Shown here: one piece after another, positions 26,623-37,880 of the stretch
How the letters are laid out: each line of letters starts with the position of its first letter
How positions within the stretch are numbered: position 1 is the stretch's first letter
Assembly: GCA_013399305.1 (NCBI GenBank)
Contig: VXAI01000028.1
Coordinates: 5,471,086 to 5,535,085, forward strand
Reading direction: 5' to 3'
Origin: Rostratula benghalensis
Lineage: Eukaryota; Chordata; Aves; Charadriiformes; Rostratulidae
Length of the DNA stretch: 64,000 nt
Notes under the pieces: model-generated
The model's input: the letters and a program-made list of their open reading frames with translations, nothing else
What the model was told of the DNA's origin: nothing
The model's database searches: none
Made by a program: the position numbers and the translations under genes

Positions 26623-26739
26623 TGGATGGCTGTATACACAGAGCTGCCGGGCCCTGCTTAGTTGCTGAGTGTCGCAACCTGAGCGGCTGTGAGACTGGAC
26701 AAGCGAAAATCACATGTGGCTACGACCTACCTGCAAAAT
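26623..26739 (+). CDS. MACROD2: MACROD2 internal coding exon (macro-domain catalytic loop)
   Basis: This is one internal exon of MACROD2, a macro-domain hydrolase that removes mono-ADP-ribose from modified proteins and deacetylates O-acetyl-ADP-ribose. The 117-nt exon gives 39 residues starting [11 protein letters not shown], through [12 protein letters not shown], and ending [12 protein letters not shown]. The first Val codon is completed by a G from the previous exon (family loop GGGG-V-D-G). The last T starts a codon that is Tyr in the family (K-Y-V-I-H-T). The Asp at residue 2 and His at residue 6 correspond to the catalytic Asp and His that I recall as Asp102 and His106 in human MACROD2, so this exon holds the active-site loop. 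MACROD1 has PLLTDEC and ITGGYRLPAK at these places, whereas this exon has PCLVAEC and [10 protein letters not shown], which points to MACROD2. No stop, frameshift or lost key residue is seen. The frame stays open to 26819, but codons after 26739 are intronic. The assignment rests on remembered family sequences, not on a search. Confidence 0.95.
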
Positions 26740-26745
26740 GTAAGT
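26740..26745 (+). promoter_or_regulatory. MACROD2: 5' splice site (donor) of the MACROD2 exon
   Basis: The exon ends GCAAAAT and is followed by the full consensus donor GTAAGT. Cutting here leaves a single T, which would start the conserved Tyr codon that follows Ala-Lys in the family. Reading through instead gives Cys-Lys-Ser-Thr, which does not match the family, and this supports the boundary. Confidence 0.92.
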
Positions 26746-27406
26746 CAACCCTTTCGCAGGGATTTCTTTTTGTTTTAAGCACACGGAGCTGGTGTGCGTG
26801 TTACTTTAGTTCCCTGTAGTCTAATTCAACAAGGTATTCATTTTGCAAAATTAGCAGTGGGACTTAATGATGTTCTGTAATAATGTCTTCCCCTCAAAGC
26901 AGTTCAGGCTTTTCTAAATGGTTATTTCACCTATGTTATCCAATGCAAACCAAGATGTCTCTAAAATATGAAGCATCTTTCATGTTTATTTTTTGCAAGC
27001 TAAAACATATCTTTTAATATGCATAATAAAAGATTGGAAATGCTTTATGAAGTATGAACAAAATATACATTATCATATTTAAGTTCCATGGAGACGATTT
27101 TTGGAAATGTTGCATATTTCATATTCTTCATGCAGATTCCTTGATTGTGAATACTTTGAGAGCCGAGGAGATCAAAGTGATGTATTGTGTTTTCAGCTGC
27201 TACCCAGAGACTGATTGGCAATTACTGTGAAGGCATCTGCCACGCTGTAGCTTTTGACAGAGTGCAGCTCGGTGCTGGAATGTTTTTGCATGTTGAAAGT
27301 GGAATCCTCAAAATCCCATCCTATTTAAAATAGGAAGATGGCCATTTGACCTTGTTGCATAGATGCTGGAAAAACTTAACATGTTGACAGCACATTGGTT
27401 GGCCAG

Positions 27407-27465
27407 ACTATTCTGTAAGAAAAAAAAGTAGAAAATCTCTGCAAATTAGGATCTTACAGAATAGT
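27407..27465. repeat. 14-bp perfect inverted repeat (hairpin, 31-nt loop)
   Basis: ACTATTCTGTAAGA at 27407-27420 is the exact reverse complement of TCTTACAGAATAGT at 27452-27465. The loop is 31 nt and A-rich. The stem does not extend beyond 14 bp on either side. It lies 668 bp after the MACROD2 exon. The stem is shorter than a typical microRNA precursor stem. Confidence 0.85.
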
Positions 27466-29082
27466 ATATTAAGACATGATGATCCGAATACTGAGAAAGC
27501 ATTACAAACAGCATATAACTGGAATTCAAAATATCTTTTTTTTTTATTATTATACACAGTTTGCACAAGGAACATGGCTTACTCAAATGTATTTAGATCT
27601 TCTCTCTTAATTTGTTATATATTTTTTTATGTAAAATCAAATGCTTACTGCAGTAGCAGGTATTTTTTAGGTTCCTATGGCCCTTAATGCCTTAGGTAAA
27701 GAACGAAATTGTGTTCCCAGTAATTTGTAGGCACCTTCTGTGATGATGATGAGAGCTACTAATTATTGCCTTGACAGTTATAACTGCTATATGCAGAAAA
27801 AGTGTGCTACATTTTAGACATAGTTTTACCACATGTTAATGCAAAATGTTCATTTCTAGTCAGGGAAATTGTGGAGGAAGATTCAACTACAACACAATGT
27901 AGTTGTGTTGGGTTTGTACGTGGCCAAAATCTTCACCAGATTCCTATAAACCTGATAGGATTGTTTGATAACACATTGTAATTTTCTGAGGATTTTTAAT
28001 GTTTAATTCCTCCCCTTTAAAAAAAGTATCTTGGGAAGACAGAAAAGCTGCTCATCCATAGTTGCATGATTCATCCTGTGTATTTTCATGAGAGAAATGA
28101 AATTCAAGGTACCAAAGCAATGAGCACTGAACTGTGCTAGAAACAGAAAGGGTCATGTCTGAGGTGTGGGTTCCCTTTTAATTTTATAGTAATTTAATAT
28201 ATCTTGCTTAAGTTAGGTTTGTAGAGTGGGATCCTGTTTGAAGACTGTAGAAAAGTTTTTTTTGTTTTAGTCTTTATGTATGAATAGCAAACCAGAACAA
28301 TGTGAAAAACCATTATCACTTGCGGTTGGAAATAAAACCCGTAACCAGACATAGAGAAAAGTCAATATTCTGCCTAATCAATATTCTTAGAAATGGAAAT
28401 TGCATCAAAGACACGTGTATCTCTATTTGATCATGCACCAACATGAGGTGGGAAAAGGATACATTAGCTGACAGGCACAGGGAGGGAAGTGTACAGTTTG
28501 CATGCAGAGGCTGAGAATTAGATACTCTCGATTTTTTAGAATTTTTTTCCTTGAGACATACTTGTGTTCACCAACTGTTATTTTCTTTTATTTTTCCCTT
28601 AAGAAGCTTTTAGTTGTAGGCTCAATAAGTTACTGTACCTTGTAGACTATTCACCTGAAAGTTACCAAACAATCAAGGCTGTTTTCATAATTTAAAAAGC
28701 TATAGAGCCCCTGGATATCTTTGTCATTCCCTGTCGCTTTGTCGTAATAGTATTACAGTTTATCTGTGGAAACTATTTTACCTCTGATTTTTCTAGTGAG
28801 AGCAACAACATGACTTCCCCATCCAGATGTACTCTGATGCAATTTTGTGTGTCAGCAATTTGTTGAAGGTTATAGGTGAATGGATAACTGCCAGCTTTCA
28901 CAATGAGTTTGCTTTTCACTTAGCTGGTTGTATATAGGAGACCAACTACAATAATCCATTAAGAGTTCGAGTACTGCAGTGATTATTTTGTTGTCTCTGC
29001 TCTTGTGATTTTAGTTGGATGAATAATGATAGTAAATGTGAAATGTATTTCCTAGCATGATGACTTGTTTTTTTAAGGGTTT

Positions 29083-29097
29083 TTGTTGTTGTTGTTA
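29083..29097. repeat. (TTG)n short repeat
   Basis: About five TTG units; a minor trinucleotide microsatellite. Confidence 0.8.
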
Positions 29098-32000
29098 TTT
29101 AACAGAATTGCAAAATGTTACAATTGTATTTCCTACCCCTGGGATTTTCCCATCTCCGATTCTTACTCCTGAAATGCTTTGCTTGAAAGCAGTTTGCTGA
29201 AATCAGCAGAGCTGCTCTGGGACAGAGCAGCCTGCATGGATGCCGTATGGTGCAGGGCTTGGGCTTAAGCTGAGGCCTCCCTGTTAAAGACAATTTAGTA
29301 TTCAAAAAATCATGCAGCATATTGCTTTGTTTTATAGACAACTTAGTGGAAGTTGGAATTAAATTTGGCATTTGAAGGAAAGGTATGCTTTGCTAGGAAA
29401 CTGGTAGTTGGTAAATAAAAAACACTCTGGCAATCTCCTTTATCATCTATTGTATTTTTATTGAATACTTTGCTGTATTTACTTAGGTTAAATAAGAACA
29501 GGCCTGATAAGTGATTTCTTCACAAAGGAAAAATTGAAAAATAATGTCTGACTGAAAAATGCAAGGATTTAGGATACGGAATAGCTTTCTGTGATTTATT
29601 CTTGTTGCATCTGAGTCAGAGATCAGTTTGTGAAATACACAAGTAACAGTAAATTTTCACGAAGAGAATACATAAAATAGTTAAATTTTTCACATATTTT
29701 TATCCTAATAGTACAAACAAGCTAACATTAGCATGTCTATAGCCTAGAGATACTGCTTTATGAACTTTTCAAGATCTATAGTTTTGAATACCAAAAAATA
29801 GTCTGTATGAACACAGAAGTGAAATCAAATTGAGTTTTCTAATTACCAGTTAATGTAACATTCAGTACAGTTTTATAGAAGTCAGTGTAATCACCATCTG
29901 CCTTCTGTGCTGCAAAAGCCTACACAAAGCCTTCTCCCCCCTCCCCCCCATGCCAAGTGAGTTATTTGCTGAATGCATAATTCGGTTGATGTCATCTATT
30001 GTTGTTTTTCAGCAAACACCTATGCAGACACCCACATTTTCATAGTGCTTTGGAGGGCTGGAAAAGGCAGGGCTTTTTGCTCTGAATTATTTTCCTTTAA
30101 TGCTCTCCCAGACCAGCCATCAATTACTTCTGTACTTCATGTTGTTGTTCCTTTTAAATAAAAGTTCATTCTAAATATTGTACAACTGGTCTTCAAACAT
30201 TGAGCAGTACTCTGATACCGTCATGCTTTAAATAACAGATGAATGGTATCTGTTTAAAGCTCTACAAATGCTTGTTTTCTTTCTCATTTGATTAATAGTC
30301 TCAGTTGGCTCTACTGGCAGAAAATGGTCTGAATGTAAATTGTGTTTATGGCTGGAACCAAGGGTCCATAACAGCCTCATGGCTTGTTATCTGCTTGCAG
30401 AGGTTCACCATAAAAAAAAGACCCTGTCAGAACACATTAAAAAATACAGTCCCATTCTGCAAGGTATTTTAGAGGCTTAAAACCACATAAACACATGTTG
30501 ACAACCTCCAGCACAGGTAATTGGTCCCCCGACCTTGGCAGGAAAGGACCCCCAAACTAAATTTTTTCCTATCCTTAAGATGTCTAGTAATCACTTCTTT
30601 CTTCTTCTGAAATAAAAGCACTAGACCTGGGAAAATAAAAGCTTATAGCCTCTAGTATGGGATAAAGCCAACCATCGGTAAATTAGATCGAAAAGGTGGA
30701 CTTTCAGTGGGGGTACCTTGCTGGAAATGCTAGGCAGTTTCTAATATATTGGTTTATGTTGTTCATAAAGATGTAATATTTGGAATTTTTTTTTTGTTTG
30801 CTTGATATTTTTAGTACTTTAAGCAATGCCCTGTAGGAAGTACCACATATGGCATAGTCTTCTTGTCCAAAGTCACTGTGTAGACCAATCCAGAATAATA
30901 AAGTGAACATGTTCTCAAAGACAATTCTTTCTGTGAAGTAAGTGGTTAGGAGGAATGCTAGTATTAAACTCAGTAGGAGGAATCAGCCTTTACATTTGTT
31001 TAATCAGATTAAAAAGTGGAGAGAGATTGAAGTGTGCTTCTATTATATAGGCATAATTTTCTCTATTTAAAAGATGAAGTTTTGGAGGGTGTTTTTTTAT
31101 AGTAAGCTGGAAGGATAGGGATTTTAAAATCTGTCCATATTTGCTGGGAGATTGCTTACAGAGCTGTAATTAAAAGGTTGATAGTAGAGAAATGGCACTC
31201 CAAAACTCTTTTCCATTTCTCCAAAACTGATCAACTGGAAAAATGGGGTATAATATTTAAGCATATTTCCTGAATTTCCAGGATTCCACAAAGAACTTTG
31301 TTTGCTTACTTACTTTTAAAACCTTGGCTGATTTAATAACACATTAATTTTATTTCAAATTATTCTGAATTTCTAATATGCAAGAGTTGGAGAAACCTTC
31401 TCCTGTGTGGTTCTGATGTGCAGAAGAACATTATCTTTTCATGATTGTTCATTGTGCTACCTCTGTTTCTTTCTGGGAATTAGAAAATAAGTCTGGCAAT
31501 TTCAAAGGAAGGTATTAAAAGTGAGGAACGTCTGGCCAAGAGAGATGATTACTTAGAGAAAACTAACTTGGCTACTAGCTTCCTGTTGGTCAAGGTCCTT
31601 GATCTTCTCCCACAATTGCTTTTAAATATTTAAGTGAAAACAGTTGTGCCACCAGATGTATAAATAGAATGAAATAAGATGAAATTTCAGTTGATGCTGA
31701 TAAGCATAGGGTGACACACTCATTAATATAAATGAAGCTTCATAAATCTTATGATAGTTTTCCACGAGGGATGTCTTTATTCTCTTCAGCTCAGCTGAGT
31801 AGCATCACGTTATTGTCAGCATTGTGCCCAAACTGCCTGGCACATACTGGCAAAAATTATCTTGCTGGAAAAACCTTTCGTTAGGTATTTCCTGAAACAC
31901 TGTTGACATGCAGCCACTGTTAGCCATCCCTTTTTTCTATTTCTTAAATATTTATCATTGTGTAACTATTTAAAACTGAATGTAAAAGGAATGTAAAATC

Positions 32001-32421
32001 AAAGGTCCAACACCCCTGGTTCCTGGGTGATGTTTTTGTGGAAGTTTCTTCGGGAAAGGATTTTCTTTATGGTTAACAAAACCACTTACTACGCATTTAT
32101 ATGTTTCTTCTGAGTTGTGTCTAGATTTCAAAGGTGTTTTTTATAAGCTCCATTTATGTATTTTATAACCATTTTAAAAATAATTGCAGTGATGTCTTTA
32201 TTGTGTTTTAATTTGGTCTAATTGACTGCAGTCATCTTAATGACCTGCTACATTCACCATTAACAATATCATACATTGCACATGTTGTAAATGTGTTGGA
32301 AAGGAAATATTAATGATTACTTCTTCAATCCTAAAACCTGCTTAGATTTTAGAGGGGGTTTAACGGTATATTGTAAAGCTTTATGGCTTGTCTTTCCCTT
32401 ATGTGTGCACACACACTCATG

Positions 32422-32451
32422 CCCCCCACCCCCGCTCCCCCCTCTACCCCC
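32422..32451 (-). other. Strong G-quadruplex candidate on the minus strand
   Basis: The plus strand has C6-A-C5-GCT-C6-TCTA-C5. The minus strand therefore carries four runs of at least five Gs with loops of 4, 3 and 1 bases, which is a stringent G-quadruplex pattern. The plus strand is a matching i-motif candidate. Folding is inferred from pattern only. Confidence 0.75.
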
Positions 32452-33219
32452 TCCTCCCATACGCACAAAGGGAGAAGTTAGGACTCATGGGGACTAGCAG
32501 GGAATGCATTTATCAACTTCAACTAAACAAGTTCAAACATCTAATTCCCTTGCAAGTCTGCTCAGGGTCTGTCATCAGCGTGGGTAGAAAAGGTACAAGT
32601 GCTGTAGCTACCAGTTAAAATGTGTGTATATGTATCAGCAAGAATCTCCCATCACCAGAGTATATGGTCTTTGTCCTTGGATTTGATCCTAGCTCATGTA
32701 CATTTTTTAATGGATAGATTCTTTAAAATTTAATTTGTGAATGGTCTGGATTGCACATTTGTCAGTGCTCTGTGTAGTGTCATGCTGTGGTGAAGCTGTG
32801 GCATGTACTGCTGGAAATCCGCATTTCACATCAAATTCTTCAGTTAACATATGTCTGCATTGTGGCTAAAGGATATGTTTTACTATTGATCCTCACTACT
32901 AAATCTAAATCCTCTTCTTCTGGGCATCGCTTCTTACAATCTTGAACACTGAACTCCTGGACAGGAGTGGGTACAGACAAACCGAAAAGAAGTGAACTGT
33001 TTGCTCAGGAATTGGCTTAATAATGTGTGCATTAATATGATGTAATGGCAGGCAGTAGAAAGTTGATGCCGTGAATTTGCCTCAATGGCCTTATTGCTCT
33101 AATTCTGGACATCTACAATCTCTGCAAAGGTCTAATTCTGATGTTACTGAAAGCAGTCACAGAGCTGAGCTTGCAGCATAGCGTGGCGGTGACAGGAGTC
33201 CACGCTTTTGCTACTGCAG

Positions 33220-33286
33220 TGCCCTGGTGTCCACATCCGAAGGGCTGGGGTTTACCCTCTGGAATACCCCCTTGGTGAAACAGAGA
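33220..33286 (+). other. Exon-like segment (unproven), 67 nt
   Basis: It is preceded by cacgcttttgctactgcag and followed by GTAAGTTG. One frame is open across it (CPGVHIRRAGVYPLEYPLGE and on). Joined in phase to the MACROD2 exon at 26739 it would run into a TGA within the segment, so it would truncate the macro domain. It may equally be a chance pair of splice-like signals. Confidence 0.22.
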
Positions 33287-34672
33287 GTAAGTTGCAAGGT
33301 GCTTCATTTTTATGTATGATGCTATTTAAAATGTCTCCTAATTAGGTGAAAAATAATTTGCACAGGAGTATGCCTCTCTACACCAGCGGCATAGTCCTCA
33401 GGCATGTTGGTGCTGGAGCATGGTGTTGTGCCCCTTAGAGCTAATGTATTTTTTTCTTTCATAGTGGAATAAAGTTGGTCCTTCTTACTCAATAATAATA
33501 ATAAAAAAGAAAAGTCCAATGCATAGCGGAAAAAACCCTAAAGTTCTGATCATTATAGTCAGCTGACAAGGAGAAGGGGTTATGGTGGGTTATAAGGGAG
33601 GTGTTCATGCTCCTTTAACTGCAGCGGTAGCTGCTGCTCCCCCTCTAATACCTTCCCTCAGTAGCCAAAGCTTACGCGCAGCACTTGAAAAATTAATCTT
33701 TGATGCATGAGATTTTGTCTGCCTGAATTTTGCTTGTCTCATTTTAAATGGTGATAGAAATTGCTTACTTTAGTAAAACACAACATTAACCTCATAGTGT
33801 GTTGACACTTTGTGATTTATACTGGTTTAGTCTCTGAAAAATATGCAGCCTGTCTCCCAAACCTGGATTTAGCTTATAAAATATGTTGGCACAGGCTTGG
33901 GGCTTGAATTAGAACACTAACTGCTGATCCTCCACCTCCCTAGGGCAGCAAAAAGGTTTAAAATGGTAGCCTCTTGGAGGTCATTAACTTCATATCATTT
34001 CTTCAGATTAATAATAATTATATTATTGTAGCTGGAATGTTTTAAAAACAGTACAGCCTAAGTTTCTTTCTTGCAAGCGAAGTCTAGGATTCCTTTTTAT
34101 GCTGAATCTGCATATTCCTCAGCCAAAAATATGGCAAATTATTTGCAAATGGAAATAATCAGACAATAGGTAATAAATGAATGCATAGCTATTTTCATTC
34201 TACTATTTTGAAATAAAACAAAAGGAAGAATATGGACATGAAAGGTGCTGTGATTTTTTTGAGTTATCCTTCACTCACCCACAAACCTCACTGTTTAATT
34301 GAGGTTAAAACTGCTAATTTTATTTTCTATGAATATATTTTGACAAAATATTACAGATGAAAAGTGGGCCTATTTCAAAAGGAGTTCTTTACCTGTAATC
34401 TACTTCCTTTAGACCAGCCTAAAGTGGACAGGATGGGAAGATTGTGTCAAATGTTTTTTAAAGGTTTTTTGGTTTACTGAGCAGAGGAATCTTGAGGTTC
34501 TTCAACAACAGCTAAGTGCACAGACCAAAACATGTTTTTTTGATGAAAACTGAGGTCAAACATTCAAAACATTTCTCTTCGGGAAGAGGACATCAGGTGT
34601 GAAACTGCAGGGCGTACATAATGTTTTAATTGCTGTAGGAAAGAATCTAAATACTGATTAACCAGATAGTGT

Positions 34673-34694
34673 AACAACAACAACAACAACAAAA
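34673..34694. repeat. (CAA)n microsatellite
   Basis: Six or seven CAA units in tandem. Confidence 0.88.
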
Positions 34695-34908
34695 TTTATT
34701 ATTTTACATGCTGAAGATGCTGTTTTACCACTGGTGAAAAAACCCCATCATGCAGGATGTTTTGTGTTCAAGAATAGGGTTCAAAATCACATGGATCTTT
34801 GTTATTGTTGTGCAGCACTAAAAGGTAATGAGAATTTAGTTCCTCAGGGGGGGTTTATGCTTCTGGTTGCATTCCCCTTTTCTTAACATTGTCTTCACGA
34901 TCAGATTT

Positions 34909-34921
34909 CCCCCCCCCCCCC
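34909..34921. repeat. C13 homopolymer
   Basis: Thirteen consecutive Cs (G13 on the minus strand), an unusual homopolymer in AT-rich sequence and a likely site of sequencing or replication slippage. Confidence 0.9.
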
Positions 34922-37842
34922 GTTTTGTTTGACATGCTTTGTACTAGTTGAAGAGGATACATTAGGGTTTGGGTTTTTATTTCTTCTTAGACTTCTCAGA
35001 CTTTTTCTTTCCTTTTTTGATATCTGTGAGTTTTTGGTGATGTTTATGAAGATTCTTGAGTTATCATCAGGAATTTTGTACCTTTTCACCAAAAAAATAG
35101 GAAAACCAAGCGATGGAGGGGATACATTTACATCAGTATATATCTGTAGCTATACATCTCCTTATCTGTATGTGTGTTTACATTTTCTCTGTGAGCTACT
35201 CATTGTTGCAGATTTACACCATTTTGTGACTTTCAAATGTTCTACCACTTTTTCTTTTCTGGATGGATGGCAGATGGTTGGTGAGCTGATAAGGAGAAGT
35301 AGGTTCTGGATGTCATTGATTTTTGGCCATTTTCTGAAAATGCTGTTAGTTTTTAGTGGTTTTAGCTCGGGGCTCTTTGCTTGCTGGATTGGGATTGAAG
35401 TTTTGCTGTGGGAATACAGAGGAACTTTGAAATACATCATCTAGAGGGCACAGCAGTCACTCTGATCTGGGTTTTACACCTTTCTGGATGTCTTTGAGTA
35501 TTAACAAAAAAAAATATTAAAAATAACTCCAGCTGTAACAAAAAAGACCCAGCGGTACTCCAAGTGACTGATAAGAGTTTTATGACCAGGTTTGGAGAAA
35601 AAGTGTATTTGCGCAAGATACAGCACTTTATTGTAAACTTTTTAATAAGTATTTCTGTCCGCATGTGGGTTTGTAGGTGTATATAATTTGTGTAAAATAA
35701 TTTACACAGTAAGAAGCCAGAAGAAAGTGTTGATTAAATAACTGTCAGCAACTTTGAATTACATCTTCTTAGATGCTCTTCCTTAGGTATTTGTCATGCT
35801 ACAAATCTCTCTTCTGGCTCCTTGGGAAAGTGAGTTAAACTGAATTCCCTTCAACCTCAGATGCAGTGGTCTGAATGCTTTTATTTTCTACTGATGGGTC
35901 AGAGAGATGGACAGAGAAATGTCTGCCCATCTTCATATTTCAACGTGGCAAAAAAGAATGTTTGATACATCACTGCTCACAGATTCCTAGTATGCTTCCT
36001 ATTTCGTTCTCAATAAAAATAGTTGGTAGCTTTCCAAGGCTTTTCCAGGCTTATAAATAAATAAATACATAAATGAGCAGTGCTTTGCAACACTAAGAAT
36101 AACCCCTTTAATATCTAATTATATGTATGTTTGTCTGGATCACATTTATTTTGTTGCAACTTTCTTACTACGCTTTCAGTATAATTTTATACAGTGCTTG
36201 CTAGAATGAAAACATGTGGGTCGTTTTGAGAAAGTAAGAATACAGTAAGAATTTTGTTCAGCATCTCGTAGCTTGCATGGACTAAAACCAGCAGGTCATC
36301 GAGACTGTAAACAGTTTAAAGTACCCATGAACACAAAGGAGGGAACAGTTTCTCATTGAAGCTTTTTGTTTTAACAGCCGCATTATTAATTTTTAATTCT
36401 CCAGTAGAACTGAGGGTACTCTGTACATGTCGTACGTAAAGCAGAGAGGGAAAAAAAATCACCTAAGATAGAGAGGTGTCATGGATAGCAAATAGTATCA
36501 TCCAATATATTCTGAAAGGCCGCAGTTCTGGAAAATCACAATTCCTTCAAGTAAAAGATTGCAATTGTGTCAGGTGTAATCTTGTTTAAAACAACTTTTT
36601 TTCCACAAAATGGAGCAGAAACATTTCCTGGGAAGACTGTTCATTTAAAATTCATTTGTTATAATAGAGCCCTCTTCATGAGAAGCTGAAAGTGAAGTTA
36701 ACACAAAATTGACTGGGGAGCCATAAATATTGTTGGATTTCTTTCAGTTTAGAGAGTTGAACATAAACAAAAACGCACAACAAGTCATTTTAAATTAGAA
36801 TCTTATACTTGGCAATGAAAGACAACCTCAGAAAATGAGTTTTGGCTTTGAACAATTGGCTAGAACTAAAGAATGAAACTGCATCCCCATGAGAGCCAGG
36901 AGCCCCTTATTGCGTGTTTCTTGAAGGGCATAAAAACTCCCCTCTTCTTGTGATTTATTGGTAAAGAACACTTATTACCTGTCTTGCTTAGATTCTGTCT
37001 ATAAATGGAGACTGTGTTCGACATAAAAATAAGTTTTATCCAAGACATGTTTCTGTTGAGATTACAAAAGAAAAACAAAAGACCTCCACTCCCCCACCTC
37101 CCACCCAAACATAACAAAAATTCCCCACCCTTGTTGGGTTAAAATTTTTACAGTGGTTATGATTGAAATGCTTCCAGTATTGTCCTTGCCTTCCTCACTA
37201 GCTCGTCCTCCTGAATTGAATTAGCTGCTGCACGGCACTGCCACTTCAGGCTTTCTTGCATTTGCTGCCTTTGGTAAGGGGAGGGACCTGTCTGACACGC
37301 CAAACTGGGATGTGAAAGACAATCTACATTATGTTTAACTGGGATGCCACTGTGTTAGCATGGGAATAATTCGGGTAGTAGTAAAGAAAACCTGTGTACA
37401 GGTTTCCGTCCGCTGGGGAATTGAAAGGTGTCAGAGAAGAGGCAGCAGATCTACATCAGAGAACTGTGAATCTTACAGATACTTGGATGCTCTGTTGCAG
37501 CTACAGACCCATGAGTCCTCTTTCTTTATAGAACTTTAATTATGCAATTGGGTCATCTGGGTTTTTCTCCCTTTAAAAAAATTCAGAAAGGCAAGTATAT
37601 AAGTTCCCCAGATGCTTTTTGTGATATTAATTTAATTTGTAACACTTCAAGATCTCTAAAAATGCAGTAAGATTTCATTTTATTTTTTCTCTGTCTTTTG
37701 TTGTTGATTTTAGACAATGCTTTATTTAGCTTTTCCACCAGATGGTTTTATCAAAAAGAGCAGTTAGTTCATGGGTCAGAGAATCTCTTGTGATCATACA
37801 TAGAGGGGGAGGCTGAAAGTGAGAGAGGACTTTTTTTGGTTT

Positions 37843-37849
37843 CTCTCTC

Positions 37850-37879
<30 letters not shown>
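37843..37879. repeat. (CT)9 followed by T19
   Basis: A CT dinucleotide run (37843-37860) passes directly into nineteen Ts (37861-37879). It is a polypyrimidine compound microsatellite with H-DNA potential on the CT part. Confidence 0.9.

Positions 37880-37880
<1 letters not shown>

Larger units (their letters stand above)
26746..32421 (+). other. MACROD2 downstream intron, segment 1: no gene seen
   Basis: Non-coding sequence following the exon. It holds a perfect 14-bp inverted repeat (27407-27465), a small hairpin near 27893-27913, and a TTG repeat (29083-29097). A locally less AT-rich stretch at about 27150-27300 has no long open frame. The next macro-domain exon, expected to start with the Tyr-Val-Ile-His-Thr-Val-Gly-Pro codons, was not found here or further right. 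Confidence 0.6.
32452..34908 (+). other. MACROD2 downstream intron, segment 2: no gene seen
   Basis: Non-coding sequence with one exon-like segment (33220-33286) and a CAA repeat (34673-34694). No recognisable protein family or RNA gene. Confidence 0.6.

Noticed and set aside
26740..26819. Continuation of the MACROD2 frame past the donor
   Set aside because: The residues after Pro-Ala-Lys (Cys-Lys-Ser-Thr...) do not match the conserved Tyr-Val-Ile-His-Thr, and a consensus GTAAGT sits exactly at the expected split codon.
34929..35444. Longest open frame in the window (171 codons, plus strand)
   Set aside because: It is rich in Phe, Leu and Ser as expected from T-rich DNA, is overlapped by 63- and 92-codon minus frames, follows a C13 homopolymer, and has no domain, promoter or splice support.
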